DNA from: Desertivirga arenae | GTDB lineage: Bacteria; Bacteroidota; Bacteroidia; Sphingobacteriales; Sphingobacteriaceae | Assembly (NCBI RefSeq): GCF_017355785.1 | Contig: NZ_JAFEWE010000010.1 | Location: forward strand, 62,001 to 126,000 | Reading direction: 5' to 3' | DNA length: 64,000 bases | In this document: positions 8,489 to 19,297 of the stretch, in pieces | How positions within the stretch are numbered: the first letter of the stretch is position 1 | Layout of the letters: every line of letters starts with the position of its first letter | Made by a program: the position numbers and the translations under genes | Notes under the pieces: model-generated | What the model saw: only the letters and a program-made list of their open reading frames with translations | Told to the model about the DNA's origin: nothing | Databases searched by the model: none

Positions 8489-10525
8489 TTATCTAGAAAC
8501 AGGCATCCAAACCTGCATCTCGGCATGACCACGGTTACCCCATGCGAAATATGGGATTAAACGAATTTGCGCTGTTTTATCGGCAGTTGATACTTCTCTG
8601 TAAAGTGTATTCTTCCATTCTTTAGGTTCCAGAACTTTTGCATTACCTACCAGGGTCATTACCTCTGCATTATCAATTTTTAGCGGCTGAGGCTGAAATG
8701 AAATGTTAGCAGGGACAACTACATTGTAAAGTTTTTGATCCTTCAAATCAGCAGACTCAATGCAATATACTACTGGCCCGCGTTTTACGGCTACTCTATT
8801 CCTGGATTCTTCGACAAGAGGATTAGCTTCAACCAGTTTAGCGTCCATCGGAAGGACTAACTGAATTTTGTCGCCCGACTTCCATTTTCTGTTTAACTCC
8901 GCGTAACTGCCAGAATTAGTTGTGATACCAGCTGGCTTACCGTTAACTAAAACCTGAGCATTATTAGCCCAGCCCGGAATCCTTAAAAAGATGGAATAGG
9001 GTTTAGAAGAGCTTTCATTAACGGTTAGATTTACATCACCGTTCCATGGATAATTGGTCACCTGAGTTAACTTAACTTTTGAACCATCCTTCAATGTAGT
9101 GCTGATGTTGTTTCCGCCATACAGGTTCAACCAAATACCTTTGTCTGATACACTGTAAGCATAATTATTAACTTCAGCAATCGTACGAACTACGTTTGGA
9201 GGACAACAATTTGAAAGAGAAATATATTCTACACGATCTTTTGACCAGCGCTGTTTGAAAGGCAAGTCGTCAGAAAATTCAAGCGGGTTTGTGTAAAGGA
9301 ATTTCTTTCCGTCAAGACTGATTCCAGAAAGTACGCTATTGTATAAAGCTAGCTCCATTATGTCCGCATACTTCGCCTCACCTGTTAACTGAAGCATTCT
9401 GTAGTTCCAAAGTACATTACCAATATTAGCACAGGTTTCATTATGTGCTGTTAAATTTGGAAGCTGGTAATCGCGACCGAATGCCTGATGGATCTTCTGT
9501 ACATCTTTGGGATCGTAAGATGTTCCATCAGGAGAAGTACCATCATATAAAGAACCACAGCCACCTGTAACATACATCTTGTGAGAAGTTACATCATCCC
9601 ACATAAGGTCAAGTGTGTTTAATAATGTTTTATCACCAGTTTCTGCGTAAACATCAGCTACCCCGGCATAAAGGTAGTTAGCGCGCACTGCATGTCCCAT
9701 CGCCTTCTTCTGATTACGAAAAGGAATCCGGTCCTGATTATCATCGGTTCCATCATCTATCTTTCCTTTAATATCAATAAGATGTTTAGCTAGCTCGAGA
9801 TATCTTGGATCTTTCGTGGTGCGGTACATCTCAATTGTTCCCATATAGTGGGACGGGCAGATTGCGTTTCTGGCTAATGTTGGGGATGCTTGTTTGTAGA
9901 AGTTATATAAATAGTCTGTAGCCTTCTTAGCAACACTTAGCAAGTTAGTTTTTCCAGTAGCCCTATAATGAACACAGCCAGCAGTCATCAAGTGTCCGAT
10001 GTTATAGGCCTCAAAGCTTAATCTGTCTTGAAACTGATTATTACTACCAGTTTTACGTTGCTCTATCATGGCCTTCGTGTAAATATAGCCATCAGCACGC
10101 TGAGACTTGGCGATAACAGCGATAGCTTTATCCATCATTTCATCCAGCTTCTTATCTTTTGTTACTGCATACAGACTGGCCATTGCTTCAAGCGCTTTAT
10201 AGTAGTCACCATCATGGAAAGACGGTCCTTTGTGAGAGCCTGTATCCAGACCAGCAGCTATCTCAAAGTTTTTGAACGCGTGACTAATGTTAGCATCATT
10301 GTAAATCCTCCACAGGTTTGGTACCATCGCATCCTTCGCTACTTTAAAGCGGTCGGCCCAAAAGCCATTCGTCCAGCTCACGTCTCCCATGTTTACACTC
10401 TGCAATTTTGCATAAGGACTTTTTGACGTATTTACCAAGCTTTTCTCCTGGGCATTAGAATTTAAAGCTAATGCAGCAGCAAAAAGTGCAACTGTTCCTT
10501 TAGCAATTGTTCGATTAATCATCAT
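8489..10525 (-). CDS. GH127 family glycosidase (beta-L-arabinofuranosidase type)
   Basis: The 678-residue protein has a signal peptide ending near NSNAQ (residue 26) and the DUF1680/GH127 barrel. The catalytic and zinc-binding elements are visible: NETCANIGN with Glu363 and Cys365, and SLSNCCPP with Cys440/Cys441, matching the zinc-cysteine mechanism of HypBA1-type enzymes. A C-terminal beta domain follows. Known GH127 activities are beta-L-arabinofuranosidase and, in the Bacteroides rhamnogalacturonan II system, release of aceric acid. It lies between GH106 and the RuBisCO-like gene in transcription order. The first or second Met (10525 or 10522) could be the start. Confidence 0.9.
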   Translation of the reverse strand: MMINRTIAKGTVALFAAALALNSNAQEKSLVNTSKSPYAKLQSVNMGDVSWTNGFWADRFKVAKDAMVPNLWRIYNDANISHAFKNFEIAAGLDTGSHKGPSFHDGDYYKALEAMASLYAVTKDKKLDEMMDKAIAVIAKSQRADGYIYTKAMIEQRKTGSNNQFQDRLSFEAYNIGHLMTAGCVHYRATGKTNLLSVAKKATDYLYNFYKQASPTLARNAICPSHYMGTIEMYRTTKDPRYLELAKHLIDIKGKIDDGTDDNQDRIPFRNQKKAMGHAVRANYLYAGVADVYAETGDKTLLNTLDLMWDDVTSHKMYVTGGCGSLYDGTSPDGTSYDPKDVQKIHQAFGRDYQLPNLTAHNETCANIGNVLWNYRMLQLTGEAKYADIMELALYNSVLSGISLDGKKFLYTNPLEFSDDLPFKQRWSKDRVEYISLSNCCPPNVVRTIAEVNNYAYSVSDKGIWLNLYGGNNISTTLKDGSKVKLTQVTNYPWNGDVNLTVNESSSKPYSIFLRIPGWANNAQVLVNGKPAGITTNSGSYAELNRKWKSGDKIQLVLPMDAKLVEANPLVEESRNRVAVKRGPVVYCIESADLKDQKLYNVVVPANISFQPQPLKIDNAEVMTLVGNAKVLEPKEWKNTLYREVSTADKTAQIRLIPYFAWGNRGHAEMQVWMPVSR

Positions 10526-10561
10526 TGGTAATCTTATTATAATTCGATCTTAAAAAACTTC

Positions 10562-13500
10562 TTATTTTTCCTCCAGCAATCTAACCGGCCCTAACAATCC
10601 TGCTTTTTGCAACGGAGCCCCTTCTAAACGGTAGGGAGCCGTTGTTTTGGTTAACCGTTCAGCTTCAGGCAACCTACGGTCTCCCATTAGCCTGTTTGCC
10701 CAAGTATTGGTTACTTCTATTATTAATTCGTTATTTCCCTTTTTCAATGCAGAAGTTATATCCAAACGATAAGGAGCTGTCCAAACTACCCCGCAGGAAA
10801 CTCCGTTCACTTTTACTTCGGCAAGATTGGCAACTTCGCCAAGATCAAGAAATACTGGCCTTGTAACCTTGTCTGCCTTGAAATTGGTTTTATATATTGC
10901 TGTACCCGAGTAGTACTTAATGAGCGTGTCTGCCGAAGCTGACCAGTCTGTCAAAGTCCTAAACTCAACTGCTTTTTCTGGTCCGTAAAATTTAGGATCA
11001 AACTGCACTTTCCACGCTCCCGTAACTGCTTTCAATTCAGAATATTCTTTCCAGTTGCGTGCATTTTGATTTGAAGCTGCTTTATTTCCCTCTTTAAGAA
11101 TGATAAATAAAGAGGCATTACGGTCAAGCCTTATATCAAGAGACGTACGTCCAGCCTCAGTACTGAAGTGCTCAGCTAGCCATCTTTTATTGCTAACCGC
11201 ATCATAAATCTCTACCATCGCTTTTGACCCTCTAAGAGATAGATTTAAGGTTCTTTCTCTGTCTTCCTGGTTAGAAATAAAATAGATTTCCTCGGCTCCG
11301 TTTTGTCTGTGCGTGTATGCTATTTTGCGGGCATAATTTCCGCTTCCTTCTGTTACAATGAAATCTCTTTCTAATCCGATTGAGGACAGCGTCTCCTGCT
11401 GGTACGGCCCCTTCAGCAATTTCCCTTTGTAATTACCATTCCAAATCTCGTCAACAACTTTTTGAAATGCAGCTTTATCCGCTTGTTGTAATCCGGGTTG
11501 TTCAAGAGGCTTTTCAATCATCAGTATTGTTGCTCCTTCCTTTAAAAGTTCAAGTAGTTTACTTGCAACTTCAATACTCATGAAAGAAGAGTTCGGATTC
11601 ATAGCCATGCGGCCTGGTATCACCAATAATTTATATGAGGCACCACTTTCAAATACAACATTACCATTTTTTACAGTAGCGGTAGATAAAACATCCGGAT
11701 TGAAAGAATCGTAAGCATAACCACGAAGCGGATTAGCCCAGTTTTCAGGGTCAGCCCGGTTAGCGGAGTTATTAACGCCTGCTGGTAATTGGCGCATAGG
11801 TTGACCCACATTTGCCAGTCGCTTCGCTTCAGCTTCAACTACGTCTTTTCCAAATAAGCCTGGAAGAACAGGCACTAACCTGTCTGGAAGAATAGATCTT
11901 CGAGGAAGTTCTTCACCAATAAATGCAGCGATATCTGCCACTGGCCTACCTTTTTGCAATAATTGCTGACAACGTTCAGCATATTCAACCCAGGCCTTTC
12001 CTGGTTTCCACCAGGTTTGGTCCCGCTGAAAATAAAGTCCTACCCCGTCCAAAGTCATCCCAGGTTTTCTGTCGAGCCAGGGGTTTTGAACGAATACGTG
12101 ATAAGAAACCTTATTAAGACCTAAAGAGTAATTCAGGTCCTGAAGCGTCTTAAGCATTCCAGGATGCTCATTCCAAGCCATCCTTACCGTTGTAAAAGAC
12201 TCTGCGCCAATAATATTTTTACCATAAATGTGTCCTCCATTTATAGCATCCAGCATATCATTGGGTTTATCATGAGTAGGGCTGTTCAACCAAAACTCAC
12301 CCATGGGCATATCTACTTTCTTGTAATGAGCCAAACCATCGCTTACCATGATCGGAGCAACATTTTCTGTTATGAAGTGTAATCCCTTTTCTTTCACCAA
12401 GGGGGCTACCGTACCATAAAACTTGTCGACGACCAACTCTGCAATCGTTTTTCTTACATCATAAAGTACTTTTTCTGATGTTTCAATATCTTCAACAGGA
12501 AGTCCAACCATTACCGGTAGGTAAGGTATCAAGTCATACCCTCTTCTTTTCTTAAACTCGTCTTTAAAAACAGGTGACCAGTTTTGACTCCCACACTCCC
12601 AACTGTCCATAAAGAAGGTATTTAAGACACGGGGAGTTAAACTTGGGCCAGCTCTTCGAACAGCTTCACCAAACCAGTTATCGAAATGAAGCTTAATAGC
12701 ATCGGGGTTGAATTTATCACATTCCAGACCTCTCGCCGCTCCGCCAGTTGCATTCGTTTGACCGGTTGACGTATGACCAATACGCAGTATAGTCCAATTA
12801 CCTTTAGGAGCGTTCCAGGTAAGAGATCCGTCAGCATTGACCTTATTCGTAAGGTTGATCACTTTATTTAATGGGATGCAGAGATCCTTGCTAATTTCGG
12901 CGGGTGTAGAACGTTTACTAACTCTCCAGATAGCCCCTGATTTACCTTCAAATTGATGAATAACCGGTTCTGCAGATAAAGTTAGTCCTACTAGTTTCAG
13001 CGATGGCTTCCATTTGGCATTCTCCATATCTTCAGAACCTGGCTCGGTACCCTCGGGATTATAACTGAACCTAAAGAACTTTGCTGTAGTAGGCTTGATG
13101 GAATGAGAAATTTCCTGTTCAGAATCCTGCCATCCATGTCGGGGAGGCTCCAGTCGTGTTACCGGACGAAATACTTTTCCATCATCACTTATCTCTATTT
13201 TGAGACGATGAGCCTGGACGTTGTTACCATCTGTGTGAATGAAAACAGAACGGGCAGTGAAAGGCTTTTCAAAAGCATATTGGATCCATACGGGCTCGCC
13301 AGAACGGAAGGCTTGCTTGTTACCCTTCTGAACGAGGAAAGAAGCCTCCGCTCCTGTACTGGTACTTACTTTCGGTACAGTAGTTTCGCTTGATACTCCT
13401 GAGCCGATAATTGAAGGAAAAGCATAAACAGCAATATCCCTGTAGTAATTTACCTTTGTCTCTGGCTGAGGAAGGTTAATCTTAAGTGACTTGCCACCGG

Positions 13501-13918
13501 CTATTAAAGTCTTACTAGCAACTATCTTCTGCATAGATAGCTCTGGAGTTATCCAGGGACCTCCAGCTAGTGAAAAACCGTCTCCTATATGCATTCCGAT
13601 CTTCAACCCCAAACGATCGGCCTCCTTAAGAGAATGAATAACCATCTCCCACCAAAGAGGACTCAATTGCTCTGCTGCCGGACTATAAACTGGAGGCGTT
13701 GCTGCGCCTTTTACAGGCATCAAAAAAGCTCCAGCTATGCCTGCTTGTTTCATCGCCTCTAAGTCGGCAGTTATTCCTTCTTTTGAGACCGCAGCCTGAA
13801 CCCAGTACCAGGCCACCCATGGCTTTGCCGAATCAGCTGTTTGTGAATAAGTACGAAGCTGGGAGAATAGCGACAATAGCGCTGTAAGAACAAGAAAATG
13901 TTTTCCTTTAAAACTCAT
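10562..13918 (-). CDS. GH106-type alpha-L-rhamnosidase
   Basis: The 1118-residue secreted protein has a signal peptide ending near TYSQ, followed by the GH106-style opening PWVAWYWVQAAVSKEGI and the segments MKQAGIAGAFLMP and GMHIGDGF. The C-terminal ~150 residues contain a jelly-roll segment (VFLDLGEVANLAEVKVNG) typical of GH2/GH106 accessory beta-sandwiches. GH106 enzymes remove terminal alpha-L-rhamnose, for example from rhamnogalacturonan. Its ATG overlaps the MFS stop codon as TAATG, so translation is coupled. Precise linkage specificity is not deducible. Confidence 0.85.
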   Translation of the reverse strand: MSFKGKHFLVLTALLSLFSQLRTYSQTADSAKPWVAWYWVQAAVSKEGITADLEAMKQAGIAGAFLMPVKGAATPPVYSPAAEQLSPLWWEMVIHSLKEADRLGLKIGMHIGDGFSLAGGPWITPELSMQKIVASKTLIAGGKSLKINLPQPETKVNYYRDIAVYAFPSIIGSGVSSETTVPKVSTSTGAEASFLVQKGNKQAFRSGEPVWIQYAFEKPFTARSVFIHTDGNNVQAHRLKIEISDDGKVFRPVTRLEPPRHGWQDSEQEISHSIKPTTAKFFRFSYNPEGTEPGSEDMENAKWKPSLKLVGLTLSAEPVIHQFEGKSGAIWRVSKRSTPAEISKDLCIPLNKVINLTNKVNADGSLTWNAPKGNWTILRIGHTSTGQTNATGGAARGLECDKFNPDAIKLHFDNWFGEAVRRAGPSLTPRVLNTFFMDSWECGSQNWSPVFKDEFKKRRGYDLIPYLPVMVGLPVEDIETSEKVLYDVRKTIAELVVDKFYGTVAPLVKEKGLHFITENVAPIMVSDGLAHYKKVDMPMGEFWLNSPTHDKPNDMLDAINGGHIYGKNIIGAESFTTVRMAWNEHPGMLKTLQDLNYSLGLNKVSYHVFVQNPWLDRKPGMTLDGVGLYFQRDQTWWKPGKAWVEYAERCQQLLQKGRPVADIAAFIGEELPRRSILPDRLVPVLPGLFGKDVVEAEAKRLANVGQPMRQLPAGVNNSANRADPENWANPLRGYAYDSFNPDVLSTATVKNGNVVFESGASYKLLVIPGRMAMNPNSSFMSIEVASKLLELLKEGATILMIEKPLEQPGLQQADKAAFQKVVDEIWNGNYKGKLLKGPYQQETLSSIGLERDFIVTEGSGNYARKIAYTHRQNGAEEIYFISNQEDRERTLNLSLRGSKAMVEIYDAVSNKRWLAEHFSTEAGRTSLDIRLDRNASLFIILKEGNKAASNQNARNWKEYSELKAVTGAWKVQFDPKFYGPEKAVEFRTLTDWSASADTLIKYYSGTAIYKTNFKADKVTRPVFLDLGEVANLAEVKVNGVSCGVVWTAPYRLDITSALKKGNNELIIEVTNTWANRLMGDRRLPEAERLTKTTAPYRLEGAPLQKAGLLGPVRLLEEK

Positions 13919-15228
13919 TATTTAGAAAATTCAGAAGGCTTGTAACCCTTTATTCCGAAGTATAGAATAATTAAAAAACAAATAAGAGGAACAATATATC
14001 CGATCTGGATACTATCCCCATTCATATCAATGATAGTGCCCATAGCGTAAGGAAGGATTGCCCCACCAACAATGGACATAATAAGCCAGGAAGATCCAGC
14101 CTTTGTTCCTTCTCCCAAATTACTTATGCCTAATGCGAAAATGGTGGGAAACATAATCGACATAAAAAATCCTAAACCACCTAGAGCATAAATTACATAA
14201 ATACCTTCACCATAGATAGACACCAGGCAAAGCAAAACGGAGAGAACACAATAAATAGAAAGCAGATTATGAGATTTAATAAATTTTAGAAGGCCTGTAC
14301 CTACAAACCTTCCTCCCATAAAGAGAGCTCCGTAAACCGTCAAATAGTATCCTGCAGTTTTTTCATCTACACTGGCACCTTGTTGAGCCATTCTAATAAA
14401 GAAGCTTGTTACACATACCTGTGCACCAACATAGAAGAACTGAGCTGCAACAGCCCATGATAAATGTTTATGCTTTAACACTTCAAAAAAACCTCCCCTG
14501 CTTTCTGTCTTTGTATCAGCCACAGCCTTAACTTCAGGCAGATGCATGAAGTAAAATAACAAGGCAATCACTACCAACACTGAACCTAAAACAATGTAGG
14601 GCATTTTAACAGAGGCGGCCTCCGTCATGAAGTAATTCAACCGTACCGTATCCGGCATAGCATCTAATTGTGCCTTGGAATATTCTTTCCCAGAAAGTAT
14701 GAAGGTTGTCCCGATAACAGGAGCGACCATAGCGGCCAACCCATTAAATGAAGCTGCAAGATTCAGACGGGTTGATGCACCAGCCGGATCTCCAAGAACC
14801 GCAGCGTAAGGATTAGCTGCCGTTTCAAGGATAGTTAAGCCGCAACCAATAATAAACAAAGCGATTAAAAAGATCTCGTAAGCTCTTGTATTGGCCGCCG
14901 GAACAAATAAAAATGCGCCTCCAGCGAAGACAAGAAGTCCGAGTATAATACTATTCTTATATCCCCATTTTTTCAAGATTGCTCCAGCTGGAATAGCCAT
15001 TAAGAAATAGGCCAGAAAAACAGCTGTATCAACCAGGGTTGACTGGCGATTATTTAATTGACAGGCCTTCTTAAGATGTGGGATCAGAATAGAATCGAGG
15101 TTGTGAGCCATTCCCCAGAGGAAGAAAAGACATGTAACCAGGATAAAGGGCAGAAGATATGTCTTTCCGCCTCCATGATTTATATTTTGCTCTGAAACAT
15201 TTGATGTTTCCTGAGGTGCAAATGCCAT
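13918..15228 (-). CDS. MFS sugar transporter, FucP-like
   Basis: The 436-residue protein has about 12 hydrophobic segments and the FucP/glucose-galactose-type opening ILVTCLFFLWGMAHNLDSILIPHLKK, with LETAANPYAAVLG in the middle. Members are proton symporters for L-fucose, hexoses or related monosaccharides. It lies 10 bases after the MaoC gene and overlaps GH106 by one base, so it probably carries the monosaccharide released by the neighbouring periplasmic hydrolases across the inner membrane. Specificity is unknown. Confidence 0.88.
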   Translation of the reverse strand: MAFAPQETSNVSEQNINHGGGKTYLLPFILVTCLFFLWGMAHNLDSILIPHLKKACQLNNRQSTLVDTAVFLAYFLMAIPAGAILKKWGYKNSIILGLLVFAGGAFLFVPAANTRAYEIFLIALFIIGCGLTILETAANPYAAVLGDPAGASTRLNLAASFNGLAAMVAPVIGTTFILSGKEYSKAQLDAMPDTVRLNYFMTEAASVKMPYIVLGSVLVVIALLFYFMHLPEVKAVADTKTESRGGFFEVLKHKHLSWAVAAQFFYVGAQVCVTSFFIRMAQQGASVDEKTAGYYLTVYGALFMGGRFVGTGLLKFIKSHNLLSIYCVLSVLLCLVSIYGEGIYVIYALGGLGFFMSIMFPTIFALGISNLGEGTKAGSSWLIMSIVGGAILPYAMGTIIDMNGDSIQIGYIVPLICFLIILYFGIKGYKPSEFSK

Positions 15229-15238
15229 AATTTTAAGT

Positions 15239-15688
15239 TTACAGGTTATTTTTCCGTTTTACCATCAACAGGTGATCACATACTAGCACTACTTCACCAT
15301 GCTGATTAATGATCTCTACATGCTCTGTTACAGTACCATACTCCGGTTTCTTAGCATCAGCTTTTTCTGAAATGGTTATTTCAGAATGTATCGTATCACC
15401 TATAAAAACCGGCTTCACAAAACGGAGGCGATCATAACCTTTGGACATAGCTTCAGGGTTGATTTCAGAGGCTGTAAGCCCTATACCAATACTAAATACC
15501 ATTGTTCCATGAGCAATCCGCTGTTTGAAGGGTTGAGTTTTACACCATTCAGCATCCATATGATGAGGAAAGAAATCTCCGGTATGTCCGGCGTGGACAA
15601 CGAAATCAGTTTCAGTTATGGTACGCCCCAGGGTAACTCTTTTATCGTTTAACTGGTAATCTTCGAAATATATTGATCTGAAATACAT
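15239..15688 (-). CDS. MaoC-like hot-dog-fold dehydratase/hydratase
   Basis: The 149-residue cytoplasmic protein has the hydratase-2 motif as [11 protein letters not shown], with the catalytic Asp38 and His43 kept; the usual N of GDxNPxH is Phe here. Family members hydrate or dehydrate acyl-CoA thioesters. Together with two CoA-transferases upstream in the same operon it suggests a CoA-activated acid is dehydrated or hydrated. An 88-base TGA(A/G) repeat ends 15 bases before its start codon, which may affect its translation. Confidence 0.85.
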   Translation of the reverse strand: MYFRSIYFEDYQLNDKRVTLGRTITETDFVVHAGHTGDFFPHHMDAEWCKTQPFKQRIAHGTMVFSIGIGLTASEINPEAMSKGYDRLRFVKPVFIGDTIHSEITISEKADAKKPEYGTVTEHVEIINQHGEVVLVCDHLLMVKRKNNL

Positions 15689-15702
15689 GTGGAGCTAAAT
15701 AA

Positions 15703-15790
15703 TGAATGAGTGAGTGATTGATTGAGTGAGTGAATGAGTGAATGAGTGAATGAGTGAATGAATGAATGAATGAATGAATCAGTGAGTGAA
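15703..15790. repeat. Tetranucleotide microsatellite, 22 units of TGAN
   Basis: From 15703 to 15790 the plus strand is 22 consecutive four-base units, nearly all TGAA or TGAG, with two TGAT units and one TCAG. Six TGAA units are uninterrupted at 15755-15778. It fills the gap between the Gfo/Idh stop (15801) and the MaoC start (15688). Such tracts can change length by slipped-strand mispairing, and here that would change leader length before maoC. Confidence 0.9.
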
Positions 15791-15800
15791 TGCCTTCTAA

Positions 15801-16901
15801 TTAATTGCTTATTATTCCCAGGTCTTCTTCCTTTAGTTGATCCGCTACAACAACTCCTCCTTTATCGCTGGAAATGTAGGCACTTTCTACAACAGCCATC
15901 GTTTTTATTACATCTTCCACGCTTGTGTAAAGCACTTCATCTGAACCTTCTTTAAATCGCATTAAGTTGGACATTGTACCGATAAATGCTTCAGGGAACC
16001 AAGATCCTTCCAATTCCAATGTATTCCATTCCGGTTGCTTTCCCTCCTCAACCAAACAATACTCAAACTTATCAGGTACCCCGTCAGGATAATTCATCAA
16101 TAATCCCATTTTTGCTTTGATCGCGCCCTTAGTTCCCTCCCATTTAATAAAGCTTTCCTGGTTATGTGCTCCAAATTCGTGATCGTGATTTGTATTGATC
16201 ACGGCATGCATCGTATCCCCATAGTCGAGTATGATCGTAGACCTTGATGAAGAAAGACTTTTTGCCGGATGTTTTAGGGTCTTTGCATAGACGCTGAAAG
16301 GATCGCCTAAGAAAGAACGCATCATATCTACATAATGAATACTATGATATTGTATTTCCAAACGCGGATGGACCATTACATGAGGGAACAATTCCCAGGG
16401 AGTTACCAGCGTTACCCGCACCTCCATATCATACAGTTCGCCTATCATTCCTTGTTCTATCATATATCTTGCAGCACTTACAAAGGGAGCATATCGCAGT
16501 TGGAAGTTAATGGCCGCTACCAGTTTCTTTCTTCTGCAAACGGCAAGTATTTCTTTTGCCTGCCAGAAATAGTCGCCCATAGGTTTTTGTATCAATACTG
16601 CTGCTCCGTCAGGTAAAGCCTCAAGAGTTTCAACATATTTTTCGGGCATTATGGTAATGTCATAAACTGCGTTCTCAGGAGCATTAGCAACGGCATCTTC
16701 TACAGACTCATAGACATTAGGTATTCCAAATTCAGCCGCAAGATTCTCCGCACGCTGCTTTGTCCGGTTGGTTATTCCTAAAACCTTAAAACCAGCTTGT
16801 TTATACGCAGGTAAGTGAGCATCTTTAACAATTCCCCCTGCCCCTATTATTATTATAGGTAGCTCCGTTTTCGGCAATAGTGGTTTATAGGGTATATGCA
16901 T
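15801..16901 (-). CDS. Gfo/Idh/MocA family NAD(P)-dependent oxidoreductase
   Basis: The 366-residue cytoplasmic protein has a Rossmann start IIIIGAGGIVKDAHLPAY and IQKPMGDY in place of the family EKP motif, followed by the segment YHSIHYVD in the C-terminal domain. Members oxidise or reduce sugar hydroxyls. It ends just before the tetranucleotide repeat and follows the solute-binding-fold gene by 7 bases, so it belongs to the CoA-transferase module. It may oxidise a sugar or sugar acid to the acid that the CoA-transferases activate; that order is speculative. Confidence 0.87.
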   Translation of the reverse strand: MHIPYKPLLPKTELPIIIIGAGGIVKDAHLPAYKQAGFKVLGITNRTKQRAENLAAEFGIPNVYESVEDAVANAPENAVYDITIMPEKYVETLEALPDGAAVLIQKPMGDYFWQAKEILAVCRRKKLVAAINFQLRYAPFVSAARYMIEQGMIGELYDMEVRVTLVTPWELFPHVMVHPRLEIQYHSIHYVDMMRSFLGDPFSVYAKTLKHPAKSLSSSRSTIILDYGDTMHAVINTNHDHEFGAHNQESFIKWEGTKGAIKAKMGLLMNYPDGVPDKFEYCLVEEGKQPEWNTLELEGSWFPEAFIGTMSNLMRFKEGSDEVLYTSVEDVIKTMAVVESAYISSDKGGVVVADQLKEEDLGIISN

Positions 16902-16908
16902 GTTTTTT

Positions 16909-18141
16909 TTAGTTAGTTTCTGTAATTTGTTCCTGGGCTTGTCTTAATATTTCCGCTGAAGGAATATCTGTGTTAAGGGCCTTGAGAACTGCTTGATCGA
17001 TAACTTCAGCAATCTGCGCCCAATTGCTTTTTTGAGGTAGTGACCTCGCTTCTTTATGAAGCATTTCTAATTTATGATAATAAGGGATTACCTTATTGAT
17101 CTCCGGATCATTCCAGGTAGATAGGCGACAGCCAATTCCTCCCTCAAGGGTCAGCAACTTATCATTCTCCTGGTTGGTGGCAAAATGAATAAAATCGTAG
17201 GCTATCTTTTTATTTCGACTACCTGAGCCTATTGTATAAAGCCAATAAACATTCAGAGAAGCTGACTCGCTGTTTTCGTCGTGCGGTAGTCTTGTAATAT
17301 CAACCTTTCCTTTAACAGCTGATTCTTCATATACTTCGCACATTGATGCAAATCCAAACCAGTTCACCATCATTGCGACCTCTCCACGGGCGAAGGCCAT
17401 ACCTGCTTGTACCGACTCATAGTCGAAGGCTTTAGGGTGAACAGCTGATTGATCTTTAACTATCGTACGGTAAAAGTCTAATCCGGCAATTGCTTCAGGG
17501 GTGTCTAAATGAACAGAAGCATCAGGGCGTATCACCCTGCCCCCTCTTGTCCACAACTGAAGGCAAAAATCAAAAATGGTGTTATGGCCATCAGGAAGAC
17601 AGGCGAAAAGAGTTCCGTAAAGATTTTGTTCAGGACGGGTAAAGAACTGTGCTACCTGATGAAATTCCTGCCATGTCTCTGGCACACCAAGAGGACTACC
17701 GTATTTTCCAAGATAGGCTTGTTGTTCGATTGGATCCTCGAAAAGGTCTTTGCGGTAAATGAAACACTCTGGTCCATCGTGAAACGGAAGACCAGCAACA
17801 TCCTCACCGAACTGCTGCAACTGCAAAAGCGAATCACTCCAGCCCTGTGGATACTCTACAGGAGGCTTGTCTTTAATATAATCTTTTAAGTTCTCTATGT
17901 CTCCGTTCGTCCAGGCTTCAAAGATCCAATCCGTATTGATATGAGCTACGTCCCAATCTCCTGATTTCAGTCCACCGGCAGCGATAGTCGCTTCATAAAG
18001 CGGATGCAGGTCCAAAGGCACCAATTCGGCCTCGAGTGAGCATCCCGAGAAATCACAGAACTTCTTCCATAACTTCTCCATTGCCGACTCAAACGGGCCA
18101 AATTTCCTAACTGCTATCCTGAATTTATTTTCCGACCTCAT
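16909..18141 (-). CDS. Solute-binding-protein fold (ABC family 1 type) without signal peptide, copy 1
   Basis: About 410 residues with the family-1 extracellular solute-binding fold: [34 protein letters not shown], and [13 protein letters not shown]. There is no signal peptide or lipobox; the protein begins [20 protein letters not shown], straight into the first strand. I chose the ATG at 18141 because GGGAGG lies 6 bases upstream; the ATG at 18147 abuts that site. It overlaps the upstream CoA-transferase by 17 bases. No permease or ATPase is nearby. A cytoplasmic ligand-binding or enzymatic role is therefore likely, but the function is unknown. Confidence 0.82.
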   Translation of the reverse strand: MRSENKFRIAVRKFGPFESAMEKLWKKFCDFSGCSLEAELVPLDLHPLYEATIAAGGLKSGDWDVAHINTDWIFEAWTNGDIENLKDYIKDKPPVEYPQGWSDSLLQLQQFGEDVAGLPFHDGPECFIYRKDLFEDPIEQQAYLGKYGSPLGVPETWQEFHQVAQFFTRPEQNLYGTLFACLPDGHNTIFDFCLQLWTRGGRVIRPDASVHLDTPEAIAGLDFYRTIVKDQSAVHPKAFDYESVQAGMAFARGEVAMMVNWFGFASMCEVYEESAVKGKVDITRLPHDENSESASLNVYWLYTIGSGSRNKKIAYDFIHFATNQENDKLLTLEGGIGCRLSTWNDPEINKVIPYYHKLEMLHKEARSLPQKSNWAQIAEVIDQAVLKALNTDIPSAEILRQAQEQITETN

Positions 18142-19294
18142 ACACATCCTCCCTACCTATAAATTCTTTGATAATGGCTTCATTATCTTCACCAAGTTTT
18201 GGCGATCCTTTCGATGAATATAGCTTCTCTCCATCTATACGTATAGGGCAACGAAGGGTATCATAGCTATAACCATCGTTCATCGTTACCTTTTGCACCA
18301 TCCCAAGTACCTTAAAGCCGTCATGCTCAAATAGCTGGTTCCAGTCAAGCACATCAGCACACCAAATATCCGCCGCTTCTAAAACCTTCAGCCATTCTGA
18401 TGTTGGCCGAGTTTTCAGATGATCAGCGAGCACTCCTTTTATTTCATCTCTTCTCTCAAACGCTTCAGCTCCATCTTTATATATAAACAAAGCTTCACAT
18501 TCCAGAAGTTTAGCCAGAAAAGGAATGGAACCCATTGCCAGGGCCAGGTAACCAGTTTCTGTTGGGTAAATACCGTAAGGAGCTCCAAGGTATGCATTAG
18601 CATTACTTTTTGCAGAACGTTCTGGATTCAAACCTCCATCATTTAAAAACGTGGTAATAGTTTCAAATTGAAAATCATAAGCAGATTCAAGCATACTCAC
18701 CTGAACAAGCCCACCCTCTCCTTTTATCGCTTTACGATACATGCATGCCAGAATACCCTGCGCCAAATGCGCACCAGCGAGCATATCTATTATGGAAAGA
18801 CCCATTGGCACCGGACCATCATCAGCATTTCCGGTTAGCCAGGTTAATCCTGTTAATGATTGAAGTAAAAGATCCTGTCCAGGTTTTGCTTTAAACGGAC
18901 CTTCGCTACCGTAACCAGAGATTTCAGCATAAATAACATTTGGATTAATTGCCTTGACAGAAGCATAATCAAAACCTAAGCGTTCCATTACCCCTGGCCG
19001 GAAGTTGTGCATGACGACATCAGCCTTTTTCAACAGCTCCCGGATCAAGTCAGCATCTTCGGCTTTCTTCAGATCTGCTGCAAAGCTTTCCTTATTCCTG
19101 TTAATTGCATGAAACACGGAAGAAACTCCGTTCATCACCAGGTTTGATGTGTACAAAGTACGGCATATATCGCCAGTACCGGGACGTTCTATTTTAATCA
19201 CTCTCGCTCCCAGATCTGCTAGTCGTAAGCTAGCTGACGGACCTGACAGGAATTGACTAAAGTCTATTACTAAATATCCTTCTAGTGGCAGCAT
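18125..19294 (-). CDS. Class III (CaiB/BaiF/Frc) CoA-transferase, copy 1
   Basis: The 389-residue protein has the family III core: [22 protein letters not shown] at the start, [22 protein letters not shown], and catalytic Asp170 in [11 protein letters not shown], equivalent to Asp169 of formyl-CoA transferase. These enzymes move CoA between carboxylic acids as interlocked dimers. It starts 3 bases after copy 2 ends and overlaps solute-binding-fold copy 1, so the four genes are translationally coupled. The two copies are clearly paralogous and may form a heteromer. The acyl substrate is unknown. Confidence 0.92.
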   Translation of the reverse strand: MLPLEGYLVIDFSQFLSGPSASLRLADLGARVIKIERPGTGDICRTLYTSNLVMNGVSSVFHAINRNKESFAADLKKAEDADLIRELLKKADVVMHNFRPGVMERLGFDYASVKAINPNVIYAEISGYGSEGPFKAKPGQDLLLQSLTGLTWLTGNADDGPVPMGLSIIDMLAGAHLAQGILACMYRKAIKGEGGLVQVSMLESAYDFQFETITTFLNDGGLNPERSAKSNANAYLGAPYGIYPTETGYLALAMGSIPFLAKLLECEALFIYKDGAEAFERRDEIKGVLADHLKTRPTSEWLKVLEAADIWCADVLDWNQLFEHDGFKVLGMVQKVTMNDGYSYDTLRCPIRIDGEKLYSSKGSPKLGEDNEAIIKEFIGREDVYEVGK

Positions 19295-19297
19295 AAC

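Noticed and set aside
15703-15790. Possible CRISPR-like array
   Set aside because: The unit is 4 bases and continuous, with no spacers and no cas genes; it is a simple sequence repeat.
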